Positions 25,922 through 36,967 of a stretch of 44,249 nt of DNA are shown one piece after another. Below the pieces are notes generated by a model that saw nothing but the letters and a program-made list of their open reading frames with translations, was not told the DNA's origin and did not search any database. This stretch comes from Vibrionaceae bacterium (GTDB lineage Bacteria; Pseudomonadota; Gammaproteobacteria; Enterobacterales; Vibrionaceae). Location: assembly GCA_018222805.1 (NCBI GenBank), contig JAAEZQ010000026.1, positions 1 to 44,249 on the forward strand. Reading direction: 5' to 3'. Position 1 is the stretch's first letter. The number at the start of each line of letters is the position of its first letter. A program made the position numbers and the translations under genes.

Positions 25922-28441
25922 CTACGACTCGTCTTGTTTCGAGCGTTTGGTTTTCTTTGGCTTACTGTGTGGCTTTTTCTTGCTAGCTTTTCTTACTTTA
26001 GGCTTCTTTTTGCCTTCCGTTTCGCCATTCCGAGCACCGCGCTTTGGAGCGTTGCGCTGGCCTCCTGCTTCACTTTCTTCCGGACGTTTGGTCGGTTCAA
26101 TCGCAGGAACGGCACGCACCACACCACCTTCTTTCGATGAAGAACGTGTTGCTGCGCGTTTTTTCTCTTTAGCTTTGCGTTTCGCTTCTGCCGCTCGTTT
26201 CTTAGCGGTCTTACCTTCGCCGCGTAGCTTACGACTTGTTTCGACCAATTCAAAGTCAATTTGTTTGTCATTTAAGTTCACGGCCAACACTTTGACTTTC
26301 ACCGCGTCACCTAAGCGATAAATATTACCGAAGCTTTCTCCGATAAGTCTTTGACCAATCGGATCAAACTGGTAATAGTCATTCGCTAACGTCGAAATAT
26401 GCACCAAACCGTCAATGTGCAGTTCGGTTAAACGAACAAAGAAACCAAAGCTGGTCACGTTGGCGATCACACCCTCTAACTCGTCCCCAACATGGTCTTG
26501 CATGTACTCACATTTCAACCAGTCAGCGACATCGCGAGTTGCATCATCCGCTCGACGCTCAGTCATGGAACATTGTTCGCCATAGAAGTCCATGTCATCA
26601 AACGAGTAATGGTACCCACCTGTTGGTGTCCAACGATCTTGGTTTCGGCCTTCTTGTTTAGCAATCAAATATTTAATAGCTCGGTGCAGAAGCAAATCCG
26701 GGTAACGACGAATTGGCGAGGTGAAGTGAGCGTATCGCTGCAGAGCCAGTCCAAAGTGACCAGCATTGTCAGCGTTATAAACCGCTTGTTTCATCGAGCG
26801 CAGCAACATGGTTTGAATCAGTTCCTGATCCGGACGATCGCCTACCTGACTCATCAGATGCGCGTAATCGGTTGGTGACGGCTCCAGACCACCGCCTAGC
26901 TCCAGACCCAGCTCAGCAAGGAAGTCACGGAAGCCCATCAGGCGTTCTTCCCCTGGCGTTTCATGGATACGGTATAGCGCAGGCTCTTTGGCTTTTTCCA
27001 CCAGCGACGCCGACGCAATGTTCGCCATGATCATGCACTCTTCGATCAGTTTGTGGGCATCGTTACGTTCCACAGGTTCAATGCTTTCAATCTTGCGCTC
27101 AGCATTGAAGATGAACTTGGTTTCGACGGTTTCGAATTCAATCGCACCACGCTGCTCACGAGCTCCTTTCAGCACTTTGTACATGCTGTGCAGTTCTTCC
27201 AGATGCGGAACCAGGTCTTTGTAACGCTCTCGTAGCTCTTCGTCCCCTTCCAAAATGTGATGCACTTTGGTGTAAGTTAGACGGGCATGTGAGTTCATCA
27301 CCGCTTCGTAGTGCTTGTAACCGGACAGCTTACCCGTCTCTGAGATGGTCATCTCGCACACCATACACAAGCGGTCTACTTGTGGGTTCAGAGAACAGAG
27401 ACCATTAGAAAGTACTTCCGGTAACATTGGTACAACCTGAGATGGGAAGTAGACTGAGTTACCGCGGTTAATCGCTTCTTTGTCCAAAGCTGAATCCGGG
27501 CGTACGTAGTAACTGACGTCAGCAATGGCAACCCAAAGACGCCAGCCACCGCTTTTCTTTTTCTCACAGAAAACCGCATCATCAAAGTCTCGTGCGTCTT
27601 CACCATCAATCGTAACCAATGGTAATTTACGCAGATCAACACGACCCTCTTTGGCTTCTTCCGGAACTTCTTCCCCAAAGTTAGCGACTTGCTGATTGAC
27701 CCCTTCTGGCCACTCATGAGGTATCTGGTGGGTGCGAATCGCAATTTGAGTTTCCATGCCCGGCGCCATGTTTTCGCCAAGTACTTCAACCACTTTGCCC
27801 ATCATGCCGCGCGATCGTGAACCTCGATCGGTGATTTCAATCACCACGACGTTACCCATTCGAGCACCTGATTTGTGTTCATTCGGGATCAGAATATCCT
27901 GGCTGATGCGTGAATCATCAGGCACAACATACGAGTAACCGTATTCGAGGAAAAAGCGTCCAACGATTTGATCATTGCGCTCTTCAAGCACACGCACTAA
28001 GCGGCCTTCACGGCGACCACGTTTACTGTTGTCAGTCGGCTGAACCAGGACATAATCACCATGAATAATGTTTTTCATCTGATGGTGCGGAAGTACAATA
28101 TCATTATCCTTGCCGACGCTGCCTTCTGGACGCACCCAACCGTGACCATCTTTGTGGCCGATCACGTAACCTTTCACCATTTCCAGTTTTTCAGGCAATG
28201 CATAGCACTGACGACGGGTGAACACCAGTTGGCCATCTCGCTCCATCGCACGTAAACGACGACGCAACCCTTCGTATTGCTCTTCGCCTTCTAGCTTCAG
28301 CGCTTCAAACAGGTCATTGCGATTCATTGGAACGCCTGCTTGGGTTAAGAATTCGATAATGAACTCTCGGCTTGGGATTGGATTTTCGTAATTCTGGGAT
28401 TCACGATCTGCGAATGGATCGTTTGGAATATTGTCTGACAT
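25922..28441 (-). CDS. rnr: Ribonuclease R
   Basis: 3'-to-5' exoribonuclease that degrades structured RNA and, with tmRNA-SmpB, faulty mRNA. The start at 28441 ([20 protein letters not shown]) is chosen over a GTG two codons earlier because an AGG lies at proper distance. This gives 839 residues (E. coli 813). Order: winged-helix-like N terminus ([15 protein letters not shown]), two cold-shock domains, the RNB catalytic core ([17 protein letters not shown], with the metal-binding Asp cluster), an S1 domain ([20 protein letters not shown]), and a Lys/Arg-rich tail of about 110 residues, somewhat longer than in E. coli. It lies between nsrR and rlmB. Confidence 0.97.
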   Translation of the reverse strand: MSDNIPNDPFADRESQNYENPIPSREFIIEFLTQAGVPMNRNDLFEALKLEGEEQYEGLRRRLRAMERDGQLVFTRRQCYALPEKLEMVKGYVIGHKDGHGWVRPEGSVGKDNDIVLPHHQMKNIIHGDYVLVQPTDNSKRGRREGRLVRVLEERNDQIVGRFFLEYGYSYVVPDDSRISQDILIPNEHKSGARMGNVVVIEITDRGSRSRGMMGKVVEVLGENMAPGMETQIAIRTHQIPHEWPEGVNQQVANFGEEVPEEAKEGRVDLRKLPLVTIDGEDARDFDDAVFCEKKKSGGWRLWVAIADVSYYVRPDSALDKEAINRGNSVYFPSQVVPMLPEVLSNGLCSLNPQVDRLCMVCEMTISETGKLSGYKHYEAVMNSHARLTYTKVHHILEGDEELRERYKDLVPHLEELHSMYKVLKGAREQRGAIEFETVETKFIFNAERKIESIEPVERNDAHKLIEECMIMANIASASLVEKAKEPALYRIHETPGEERLMGFRDFLAELGLELGGGLEPSPTDYAHLMSQVGDRPDQELIQTMLLRSMKQAVYNADNAGHFGLALQRYAHFTSPIRRYPDLLLHRAIKYLIAKQEGRNQDRWTPTGGYHYSFDDMDFYGEQCSMTERRADDATRDVADWLKCEYMQDHVGDELEGVIANVTSFGFFVRLTELHIDGLVHISTLANDYYQFDPIGQRLIGESFGNIYRLGDAVKVKVLAVNLNDKQIDFELVETSRKLRGEGKTAKKRAAEAKRKAKEKKRAATRSSSKEGGVVRAVPAIEPTKRPEESEAGGQRNAPKRGARNGETEGKKKPKVRKASKKKPHSKPKKTKRSKQDES

Positions 28442-28557
28442 AGGCACGCCTATCTAGCAAGGAAGGTATAGAGCTAGTATATCCGAGTCTCTCGATAAGC
28501 TACAGAATTGCTTTGAAAAAAGAATGATCGAGATCGGCACTAAACAGACAAGATAGT

Positions 28558-28983
28558 TTATGGGCGCTCTAATAAGATCAAAAGCTCAGAGTTATCTCTG
28601 AGTAACTCTTCAATTGTGCAGTAATCCAGTTCCGCTAAGAAAGCGCTTTTGGCTTTCGCTAACTTATCTTTTAGTCGACAAGCGGGAGTAATATGGCAAA
28701 AGTCTGCACTGCAGTTCACCAAATCTAACGGTTCCAGATCACGGACGACACCACCAACAGTGATCTCAGAAGCAGGCTTCATCAGGCGAATACCACCATT
28801 TTTGCCACGCACAGTCTGTATATAACCTAACTGCCCTAGTCGGTTAATCACTTTCACCATATGGTTACGTGATACACCAAATAAATCAGTTACTTCAGTG
28901 ATATTTGTCAACTCATCCTTTGGCAATGAAGCCAGATAGATCAGGGTTCTCAGCGCGTAATCGGTGAAGCTGGTTAACTGCAT
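28558..28983 (-). CDS. nsrR: Nitric oxide-sensing Rrf2-family repressor NsrR
   Basis: Iron-sulfur repressor released from DNA when NO attacks its cluster. It has 141 residues (same size as E. coli NsrR). A winged helix-turn-helix lies in residues 1-75 ([39 protein letters not shown]). The three cluster cysteines have the NsrR spacing C-X4-C-X5-C in [23 protein letters not shown] precedes the ATG. It heads nsrR-rnr-rlmB and is divergent from hmp, whose promoter carries two matching operators (29031-29078). The shared 110 bp region suggests that it may also repress itself. Confidence 0.95.
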   Translation of the reverse strand: MQLTSFTDYALRTLIYLASLPKDELTNITEVTDLFGVSRNHMVKVINRLGQLGYIQTVRGKNGGIRLMKPASEITVGGVVRDLEPLDLVNCSADFCHITPACRLKDKLAKAKSAFLAELDYCTIEELLRDNSELLILLERP

Positions 28984-29030
28984 ATTGCTATCCTCTCTAA
29001 TAGGAAAAGTGTAAATCTTTTCTTGATTGA

Positions 29031-29053
29031 AAGATACATTTGAGATACAACTT
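29031..29053. promoter_or_regulatory. NsrR operator 1, nsrR-hmp intergenic region
   Basis: A 23 bp imperfect palindrome, AAGATACATTT-G-AGATACAACTT. Compared with the NsrR consensus AAGATGYATTT-N-AAATRCATCTT it matches 10 of 11 on the left and 9 of 11 on the right. It overlaps a possible hmp -35 box (TTGAGA, 29040-29045). Confidence 0.75.
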
Positions 29054-29055
29054 TA

Positions 29056-29078
29056 AACATGCATTATAAATACAACTT
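29056..29078. promoter_or_regulatory. NsrR operator 2, nsrR-hmp intergenic region
   Basis: A second 23 bp site, AACATGCATTA-T-AAATACAACTT, with 9 of 11 and 10 of 11 matches to the NsrR half-sites. It starts 25 bp after operator 1, so the two lie on nearby helical faces. It covers a possible hmp -10 (TATAAA, 29065-29070), which fits direct repression by blocking RNA polymerase. Confidence 0.78.
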
Positions 29079-29093
29079 AAATTAGGAAGCCCC

Positions 29094-30278
29094 ATGCTCA
29101 GCAATCAAACTATTGAAATCGTAAAAGCGACCGCACCGCTTATCGCCGAAACCGGACCAAAGCTGACTGCGCACTTTTATGACCGCATGTTTACCCATAA
29201 CCCTGAGTTAAAAGACATTTTCAATATGAGCAATCAGCGCAACGGTGACCAGCGTGAAGCTCTGTTTAACGCTATCTGCGCCTATGCTGCGAATATTGAG
29301 AACTTACCTGCTCTACTTGGTGCAGTGGAAAAGATTGCACACAAGCACACCAGCTTTTTGATCACGGCAGACCAATATCAAATCGTCGGCAAACACCTAT
29401 TGGCGACCATTGACGAATTGTTCAATCCAGGTCAGGAAGTGTTGGATGCATGGGCAGAAGCTTATGGCGTGCTCGCTAATGTATTCATTCAAAGAGAAGA
29501 GCAAATTTATCAGGCTAATGAAGCATTGGAAGGCGGCTGGCGCGGATTGCGTGAATTCGAACTTGTCGCGAAACAAGCAGAAAGTGAGCACATCTGCAGT
29601 TTTGTATTTAAGCCAACAGATGGTCACAACGTCGTAGCCTATAAGCCTGGGCAATATGTGGGTATCTACATCAACAGCGATAAGTTTGATAACCAAGAGA
29701 TTCGTCAATACAGCCTCTCTTCCGCTGCTCAAGAGAACACGTACCGCATTTCGGTAAAACGTGAACAAGACGGCAAAGTATCCAACTATTTGCATGATGA
29801 ACTCAGCGTTGGCGATAAAGTAAAACTGGTCGCTCCTGCTGGCGACTTCTTTATGGACGTAGAATCAGACACTCCCGTGGTGCTGATCTCTGCTGGTGTA
29901 GGCTTAACACCGACCCTGTCTATGCTTGAGAGCTTGTCTTCTCATCAAGCACCTGTGACTTGGGTACACGCGACGGAAAATGGTCAGCAACACGCCTTCA
30001 AGCAGCATGTGAACCAGCTTATCAGTTCACAAGACAATATGAATGCGCTTATCTGGTATAACCAACCGACGGCCGAAGATAAGCTTGGTGAGGACTACCA
30101 CTTCACCGGTTTCGTTAATCTGAAGGAAATTGAAACGGCACTGAAGCAAACCAATGTTCAGGTTTACTTCTGCGGTCCGGTCGGATTTATGCAACATGTC
30201 GCCAAGCAGTTGCTCGAACTGGGAGTGTCTCAAGAACAGTTCCACTACGAATGCTTCGGTCCACATAAAGTCATTTAA
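29094..30278 (+). CDS. hmp: Flavohemoprotein nitric oxide dioxygenase Hmp
   Basis: Converts NO to nitrate with O2 and NAD(P)H, the main aerobic NO defence. It has 394 residues (E. coli 396). The globin domain covers 1-140, with Tyr29 (B10), Gln53 (E7) and proximal His85 at the E. coli positions. The FAD-binding reductase domain lies at about 150-260 (RQYSLSSA is the FAD motif, preceded by KPGQYVGIY). The NAD domain follows ([24 protein letters not shown]). RBS AGGA lies 6 bp before the ATG. Two NsrR operators sit upstream, and the gene is divergent from nsrR. Confidence 0.98.
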   Translation: MLSNQTIEIVKATAPLIAETGPKLTAHFYDRMFTHNPELKDIFNMSNQRNGDQREALFNAICAYAANIENLPALLGAVEKIAHKHTSFLITADQYQIVGKHLLATIDELFNPGQEVLDAWAEAYGVLANVFIQREEQIYQANEALEGGWRGLREFELVAKQAESEHICSFVFKPTDGHNVVAYKPGQYVGIYINSDKFDNQEIRQYSLSSAAQENTYRISVKREQDGKVSNYLHDELSVGDKVKLVAPAGDFFMDVESDTPVVLISAGVGLTPTLSMLESLSSHQAPVTWVHATENGQQHAFKQHVNQLISSQDNMNALIWYNQPTAEDKLGEDYHFTGFVNLKEIETALKQTNVQVYFCGPVGFMQHVAKQLLELGVSQEQFHYECFGPHKVI

Positions 30279-30298
30279 AGCCAAAAGCCGTATAGTTA

Positions 30299-30334
30299 AA
30301 AACAACAAAGCCCACATCGGTGGGCTTTGTTTTA
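30299..30334. terminator. Bidirectional terminator between hmp and motX
   Basis: Stem AACAAAGCCCAC / GTGGGCTTTGTT with a 4 nt loop ATCG, T-runs on both sides. hmp ends 20 bp to the left on the plus strand and motX ends 23 bp to the right on the minus strand. Confidence 0.92.
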
Positions 30335-30356
30335 TGAAGTTGCTCGTTAAACGGTT

Positions 30357-30992
30357 TTACCAAAAGGTATCTCGCCGCTTAGCTCGGGCGATAATATTCT
30401 GCGGCATACGCTGTTCTAGGCCATCTCTCAGAATAGCGATGCGTTTATGCTGCCTTTTATCGGCCGTGACTGAGTTGTATAACCAACGGTAAGCGTCTTC
30501 ATAATCAAGTGGACTGCCGAAATCACGCAGGAGTAACTCAGCCAGTTGAATGCGCGCATTAAGATTCCCCATGGATGCGGCTTCGCGCAGATAAGGGATC
30601 GCACGTTCTTTGTCCTGCTGGACCAAAGTGCCCAGAGAATAGTAGCGCCCAATTTGTTCCAGCGCAGCTGGCAATCCCTGCTGAGCAGCGTTCTCCATGT
30701 AGTAGAGCCCGAGTTCCACATCTTGCTCAACACAGACACCCCAGGCCAGCATGTCACCATACAGAAATTCATACGCTGGCAGGCTAATCCGAGTCGCACG
30801 AGCAACAATGTCTTCCACCAACTGGCAGTTGTCAGCGCGTACACGTTGTAAGTGCTTATTCTGCTCAATAAGCGTTATCAGTTCTGCTTCGGTATAAATA
30901 GGCACAGGCGCTCCGACATCTGCGGCACTCGCCCTTGCGGCAGTCGTTGCCAGCATCAGTAACAGTGAAGCAGCCACTGTTCGTAACTTCAT
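30357..30992 (-). CDS. motX: Sodium-driven polar flagellar motor protein MotX
   Basis: Periplasmic T-ring component that, with MotY, attaches the PomA/PomB stator to the basal body of the Na+-driven polar flagellum. The start at 30992 gives 211 residues, the known MotX size, and a signal peptide MKLRTVAASLLLMLATTAARA. The mature part has Sel1-like (TPR) repeats, e.g. ELGLYYMENAAQQGLPAALE and AIPYLREAASMGNLNARIQL. Two cysteines (in DNCQLVEDI and GVCVEQDV) could form a disulfide. A longer in-frame reading begins 70 codons upstream but has no family match. A near-perfect sigma-28 promoter precedes the gene. It is placed between purA and hmp, away from other flagellar genes. Confidence 0.93.
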   Translation of the reverse strand: MKLRTVAASLLLMLATTAARASAADVGAPVPIYTEAELITLIEQNKHLQRVRADNCQLVEDIVARATRISLPAYEFLYGDMLAWGVCVEQDVELGLYYMENAAQQGLPAALEQIGRYYSLGTLVQQDKERAIPYLREAASMGNLNARIQLAELLLRDFGSPLDYEDAYRWLYNSVTADKRQHKRIAILRDGLEQRMPQNIIARAKRRDTFW

Positions 30993-31057
30993 AAACGTAC
31001 TCTTCAAGGTGTCTGAGAAACAAAAGATCGCCGAAGGATCTGCCCTGCTTGATAAGA

Positions 31058-31084
31058 TTATCGGCAAATCTACTCTGAGCTTTA
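31058..31084 (-). promoter_or_regulatory. Sigma-28 (FliA) promoter of motX
   Basis: On the minus strand TAAAGCTC (31084-31077), 11 bp spacer, GCCGATAA (31065-31058). This matches the sigma-28 consensus TAAAGTTT-N11-GCCGATAA with a perfect -10 and six of eight in the -35. Transcription would start near 31050, about 60 nt before the motX ATG. Late flagellar class expression is the known regulation of motX in vibrios. Confidence 0.92.
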
Positions 31085-31172
31085 GACAATTTTTGCCTCT
31101 TACTGAAGAGAGACGGCAACAAGTTGCCACATTGAGACGCGAGTTCCACAAGCGTAGATTTTCATCAGACAC

Positions 31173-31200
31173 AAAAAAGCCGACCCAAAGGTCGGCTTTC
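31173..31200 (-). terminator. Terminator of purA
   Basis: On the minus strand AAAGCCGACC / GGTCGGCTTT with loop TTTG, then TTTTG; 22 bp past the purA stop. It isolates motX from purA read-through. Confidence 0.9.
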
Positions 31201-31221
31201 AAAATCTCTAACGATTATTAA

Positions 31222-32559
<1,338 letters not shown>

Positions 32560-32700
32560 TTAAAAATGGATTCTAGCACCGAATCGGACTTCTTGCAGTC
32601 ATTTTTTGTTCACAGACTTAGAGCCGCAACGTAATCGAGCATTTCAGAAGCAACATATCACTGATAATATTTAGCTTTATAAATTGGTTTAGGAAGCTTT

Positions 32701-32886
32701 ATGTCTGAGTCGATATGGCTGGCTGTAGGGCTAGTATTAATTGTTGAAGGAATTGGTCCGCTGGTCGCACCGAATGGCTGGCGAAATATGGTGGCCCAAC
32801 TGAGTGAGCAACCCAATAATCAGCTACGCCGTATTGGTGGCTGCCTGGTCGTTTCTGGTACTGTCATCGCTATCATGATGAGTTAA
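32701..32886 (+). CDS. yjeT: DUF2065 inner-membrane protein YjeT
   Basis: A 61-residue membrane protein with two hydrophobic segments (SIWLAVGLVLIVEGIGPLVA, about residues 4-23, and GGCLVVSGTVIAIMM, about 46-60) separated by a basic loop. It closely resembles E. coli YjeT (65 residues), which also starts with a similar SIWLA-type segment. Function is unknown. RBS TAGGA precedes the ATG. In E. coli yjeT lies in the same direction between hflC and purA. Here it lies in the same place but points the other way, converging on hflC. Confidence 0.9.
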   Translation: MSESIWLAVGLVLIVEGIGPLVAPNGWRNMVAQLSEQPNNQLRRIGGCLVVSGTVIAIMMS

Positions 32887-32903
32887 CGATATACCTACTA
32901 GAT

Positions 32904-32931
32904 ACAAAAAAGGCTCCTGATGGAGCCTTTT
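32904..32931. terminator. Bidirectional terminator between yjeT and hflC
   Basis: Stem AAAAGGCTCC / GGAGCCTTTT with a TGAT loop, flanked by A-run and T-run. yjeT (plus) ends 22 bp to the left, and hflC (minus) ends 19 bp to the right. Confidence 0.9.
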
Positions 32932-32949
32932 GCATACTAGAGGGAAACT

Positions 32950-33930
32950 TTACTCAGCTTTTAGACCTTTAGAATTCTTCATGTACTGGAAGAAGTCACT
33001 CTTAGGATCCAGAACAAGGATATCGCTCTTAGAGCTGAACGACTTCTCGTAGGCTCTTAGTGAACGTAGGAAGCTGAAGAACTCAGGATCCTTGTTGTAA
33101 GCATTAGAGTAAATCTTCGCAGCTTCTGCATCCGCTCCACCTCGTGTTACACGAGCTGTTTTGTCTGCTTCAGCCAGAATTGTCGCAACTTCAAGTTCAG
33201 CTTGCGCGCGAATAACTTCCGCTTTTTCACGACCTTGAGAACGGTGTTTACGAGCTACCGACTCACGCTCAGCGCGCATACGACGGTAGATAGATTCACT
33301 GATCTCATCTGGCAGGTTGATTTTCTTCATCCGGAAATCAACCACACGTACACCTAAATCTTTCATCGCGCTTTCACGTGTATCTGTCAGCACGTTAGTC
33401 ATGATCAGGTCACGCTCACCATCGATTTCAAGTGCTTCACGAGCAGCTTCAGTCGTTACTTCATCACTGCTTGCATCCTCTGGTAGCACATCATTATTAC
33501 GTGGACCAGAAACGATTTGCTTGATTTCACGAGCACCGATTTCAGAACGAAGCACGTCAGTCACTTTACGTTCAAGAAGTGCTTCTGCCGTGAGCGAGTT
33601 ACCGCCGCCTGTTGCCAAGTAGTAACGACCAAAATCTTCAATACGCCACTTCACGTAGGTATCAATGATGACGTCTTTTTTCTCAGACGTTACGAAACGG
33701 TCCGCACGGCCATCCATAGTTTGGATACGGGCATCAAGTTGCTTCACTCGGTCAAACAAAGGCATCTTGAAATGCAAACCAGGCTCATAAATTCGAGTGA
33801 TATCGTTATTGTCTTTCAGGACACGACCAAATCGAACTACGATACCGCGCTCACCTTCAGGAATCACAAACAGAGACATCAGCATCAATGCCAGTGCGAT
33901 TACCAATACAGGGATCATTAACTTACGCAT
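32950..33930 (-). CDS. hflC: FtsH protease modulator HflC
   Basis: SPFH/prohibitin-like inner-membrane protein that, with HflK, forms a cage around FtsH and controls its proteolysis. It has 326 residues (E. coli 334). An N-terminal transmembrane anchor (MIPVLVIALALMLMSLFVIP) is followed by the SPFH domain (EGERGIVVRFGRVL) and a long charged helix (RRMRAERESVARKHRSQGRE). It starts 2 bp after the hflK stop, with its ribosome binding site GGGAG inside the end of hflK. Confidence 0.96.
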   Translation of the reverse strand: MRKLMIPVLVIALALMLMSLFVIPEGERGIVVRFGRVLKDNNDITRIYEPGLHFKMPLFDRVKQLDARIQTMDGRADRFVTSEKKDVIIDTYVKWRIEDFGRYYLATGGGNSLTAEALLERKVTDVLRSEIGAREIKQIVSGPRNNDVLPEDASSDEVTTEAAREALEIDGERDLIMTNVLTDTRESAMKDLGVRVVDFRMKKINLPDEISESIYRRMRAERESVARKHRSQGREKAEVIRAQAELEVATILAEADKTARVTRGGADAEAAKIYSNAYNKDPEFFSFLRSLRAYEKSFSSKSDILVLDPKSDFFQYMKNSKGLKAE

Positions 33931-33932
33931 TC

Positions 33933-35135
33933 TTAGTATCTCCCTTGACGTGAACCAGTTGAACGAGACTGAGGATTCGAAGTGTCTTCTTGTGTACGCT
34001 CTGACTCAAGTTGAATTTGATCGTAGCTTGAAGAAGATTTCGATTTACGTTTAGTATCAGTTTGACCTTCTTGTCCCGCCAATTTATCAATTGGTAGGTA
34101 AAGCAGATTACCGCTTGATTCAGAGTCAATCAGCACTTTAGAAGTGCTTGTGTAAACTTCTTCCATCGCATCGATGTACAGGCGGTCACGAGTTACGCCC
34201 GGAGCAGCATGGTATTCTGGTAGAAGCTGTTCAAACTGTGCTACCTGACCAAGCGCTTCATTGGTGATACGTTCGCTGTAACCTTGCGCTTCTTTCTTCA
34301 AACGCTCGGCACGACCCGTTGCTTTCGGCAAAATCTCGTTTTTATATGCTTCTGCTTCACGGATGAAACGCTCTTCATCCTCACGTGCTGCGATTGCATC
34401 ATCAAACGCATCCTTTACTTGCTCAGGTGGACGTGCAGACTGGAAGTTCACGTCAACAAGAACAAGACCCATATCATAGCTATCGATGATTTGGTTCAGC
34501 GTTTCTTGGGTAGTTTGACGAATTTGCTGACGACCACTGGTTAGGATGCTATCCATCAGTGAGTCACCAATGACTGCACGTAGAGCAGAGTCCGTTGCCT
34601 GACGTAAACTGTCGTCTGCATTGGTTACTCGGTATAGGTATTTGTATGGGTCAGTAACGCGATACTGAACATCCATCCCCACCGTTACAACGTTTTCATC
34701 TTTTGTCAGCATTAGACCAGATGCACGAAGTGAACGAATCGCCTGTACGTTAACCGCTTCATATTCATCAATAAAGCGAGGGCGCCAGTTTAGACCTGGA
34801 TCGACGATACGATCGTATTTGCCTAAACGCAGTACAACACCACGCTCTGCTTCACCGATGGTGTAAAAACCAGCGAAGAACCAAACGGCAACAGCAATCA
34901 GTGCAATCACACCAAAGCCAATTGCGCTACCACCACCGCCGAGTGGAGAACCACCGCCGCCTTTTTTACCAAATTTGCCGCCCAGCTTCTGACTCAGTTT
35001 ATTGAACACTTCATCTAAATCTGGCGGACCTTGATCTCGGCCACCAGGACGCTGGCCACCACGATTATTATTACCCCAAGGGTCGTTATCGCGGCCATCA
35101 TTGCCGTTGTTATTTCCAGGCTCATTCCACGCCAT
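33933..35135 (-). CDS. hflK: FtsH protease modulator HflK
   Basis: Partner of HflC in the HflKC-FtsH complex. The 400 residues (E. coli 419) comprise a Gly/Asn/Arg/Pro-rich cytoplasmic N terminus (residues 1-70), a transmembrane segment (GFGVIALIAVAVWFFAGFY, about 72-92) and an SPFH domain (IGEAERGVVLRLGKYDRIVDP). The C-terminal helix and a Ser/Arg-rich tail follow. It is 45 bp after hflX and 2 bp before hflC, in the E. coli order hfq-hflX-hflK-hflC. Confidence 0.96.
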   Translation of the reverse strand: MAWNEPGNNNGNDGRDNDPWGNNNRGGQRPGGRDQGPPDLDEVFNKLSQKLGGKFGKKGGGGSPLGGGGSAIGFGVIALIAVAVWFFAGFYTIGEAERGVVLRLGKYDRIVDPGLNWRPRFIDEYEAVNVQAIRSLRASGLMLTKDENVVTVGMDVQYRVTDPYKYLYRVTNADDSLRQATDSALRAVIGDSLMDSILTSGRQQIRQTTQETLNQIIDSYDMGLVLVDVNFQSARPPEQVKDAFDDAIAAREDEERFIREAEAYKNEILPKATGRAERLKKEAQGYSERITNEALGQVAQFEQLLPEYHAAPGVTRDRLYIDAMEEVYTSTSKVLIDSESSGNLLYLPIDKLAGQEGQTDTKRKSKSSSSYDQIQLESERTQEDTSNPQSRSTGSRQGRY

Positions 35136-35180
35136 TAGAAAGCTCCATCATTTGATATGACGTTATACTGTAGCAGTCCT

Positions 35181-36470
35181 TTAAGTGACTATAAAGCCAG
35201 TCAAAACTGCCCCTTCTCTTTTTTCAAGTCTAGACCAATCTACTTGCTGCATTCGAATATCGATCAACAAGTTACCTTCCTGGTCGTATTCTTCACGTTG
35301 AATACAATTCATTTGGAAGAATGTACTACGGAACCGTCCTTGATACTGTGGAGGAATACACAACTGATGTTCAACCATCTTTGACGCCAGACGTTCCGTC
35401 AGCGCTTCAAACAGGAGCTCGATGCCTACCCCTTCCATTGCAGAAACCCAGACCGAACGAGGTACGCCTTCCTCATCGCGCTCTATACGTGGATTCTGCG
35501 ATTCTAGATTGTCAATTTTGTTCATGACAACCAGACTAGGCACTTCGTGTGCGTCGATCTCTTCTAGTACTTCATGAACAGCTTGAATATTCTCACGAAA
35601 ACGCTCATCACTGGCATCAACAACATGTAACAAAATGTCAGCTTCTTGCGTTTCTTGCAAGGTTGCTTTGAAGGCTGCAACTAAATCGTGAGGCAAATGT
35701 CGTATAAAACCAACTGTATCTGCAAGTATGGCAGATCCCACATCCGCTAACTCTATCTTACGCAATGTAGGATCCAAAGTAGCAAATAACTGGTCTGCGG
35801 CATACACGCCTGCTTCGGTAATACGGTTAAAAAGTGTCGACTTACCCGCATTGGTGTAGCCCACGAGTGAAATCGTTGGGATTTCAGCTCGACTTCGGGC
35901 GCGACGCCCTTGTTCACGTTGCTTGGCCACTTTTTCTAAGCGGCGCAGAATGGCTTTAATTCTATCACGCAATAATCGACGGTCGGTTTCCAACTGGGTT
36001 TCACCAGGACCACGTAAACCGATACCACCTTTCTGCCTTTCAAGGTGCGTCCAACCACGAATCAAACGAGTAGAGATATGACGAAGTTGAGCCAGCTCTA
36101 CCTGTAGCTTACCTTCATGTGTTCGCGCTCGTTGAGCAAAGATATCGAGGATGAGACCAGTGCGATCGAGAACTCGACATTTGCACAGTGTTTCGAGGTT
36201 ACGTTCTTGGGCAGGAGAGAGGGAGTGATTAAAAATCACAATTTCAGCACCAGTTAATTGTACCGCAGTAGCAATTTCCTGGGCCTTGCCCTCTCCGACA
36301 TAGTATTTCGGGTGTGGGGATTGACGACTACCAGTTACCACTTGTAGCGCCTCTACCCCAGCAGAAGAAACCAGCATTTCGAACTCAGCCAGATCTTCCC
36401 ATTCACCTTCTTGCGTGAAGTTGATATGAACAAGTACGGCTCGCTCACCGGATTCATAACGGTCAAACAA
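35181..36470 (-). CDS. hflX: Ribosome-splitting GTPase HflX
   Basis: Obg-HflX family GTPase that splits stalled ribosomes after heat or antibiotic stress. It has 429 residues (E. coli 426). The N-terminal HflX domain holds YYVGEGKAQEIATAVQ. The glycine-rich GPGETQLETDRRLLRDR segment comes before the G domain with G1 GYTNAGKSTLFNRI, G3 DTVGFI, G4 VVMNKID and G5 SAMEG. The start codon is TTG at 36470 (the protein begins with FDRYESGERAVL after Met), supported by AAGGAG 8 bp upstream. It lies 38 bp after hfq, in the same operon. Confidence 0.96.
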   Translation of the reverse strand: MFDRYESGERAVLVHINFTQEGEWEDLAEFEMLVSSAGVEALQVVTGSRQSPHPKYYVGEGKAQEIATAVQLTGAEIVIFNHSLSPAQERNLETLCKCRVLDRTGLILDIFAQRARTHEGKLQVELAQLRHISTRLIRGWTHLERQKGGIGLRGPGETQLETDRRLLRDRIKAILRRLEKVAKQREQGRRARSRAEIPTISLVGYTNAGKSTLFNRITEAGVYAADQLFATLDPTLRKIELADVGSAILADTVGFIRHLPHDLVAAFKATLQETQEADILLHVVDASDERFRENIQAVHEVLEEIDAHEVPSLVVMNKIDNLESQNPRIERDEEGVPRSVWVSAMEGVGIELLFEALTERLASKMVEHQLCIPPQYQGRFRSTFFQMNCIQREEYDQEGNLLIDIRMQQVDWSRLEKREGAVLTGFIVT

Positions 36471-36508
36471 GCAATCAACTCCTTACTTTATAACTATTTA
36501 ATGAAGAA

Positions 36509-36787
<279 letters not shown>

Positions 36788-36967
36788 TTAATTTGTAGTT
36801 GTAATTATTTAGCTAGTGGTGCAATGCAAAAAAGTACTGCTTTTGCATCTGAGCTAAACGAATCAAAAATGCACTCTAAGTAATTAGCAGCATAGTCTAA
36901 AAACCGCCAACCACTGTTCCTTTCAGAGCGCGTTCACGCAAAAACGATCACATTATACACAGCTATC

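Noticed and set aside
30993..31202. 70-residue N-terminal extension of MotX
   Set aside because: Upstream in-frame codons cover the sigma-28 promoter and its leader, and the signal peptide begins at 30992.
32610..32640. PurR operator upstream of purA
   Set aside because: CCGCAACGTAATCG resembles the PurR site only with a one-base gap, and it lies upstream of the predicted promoter; too weak to call.
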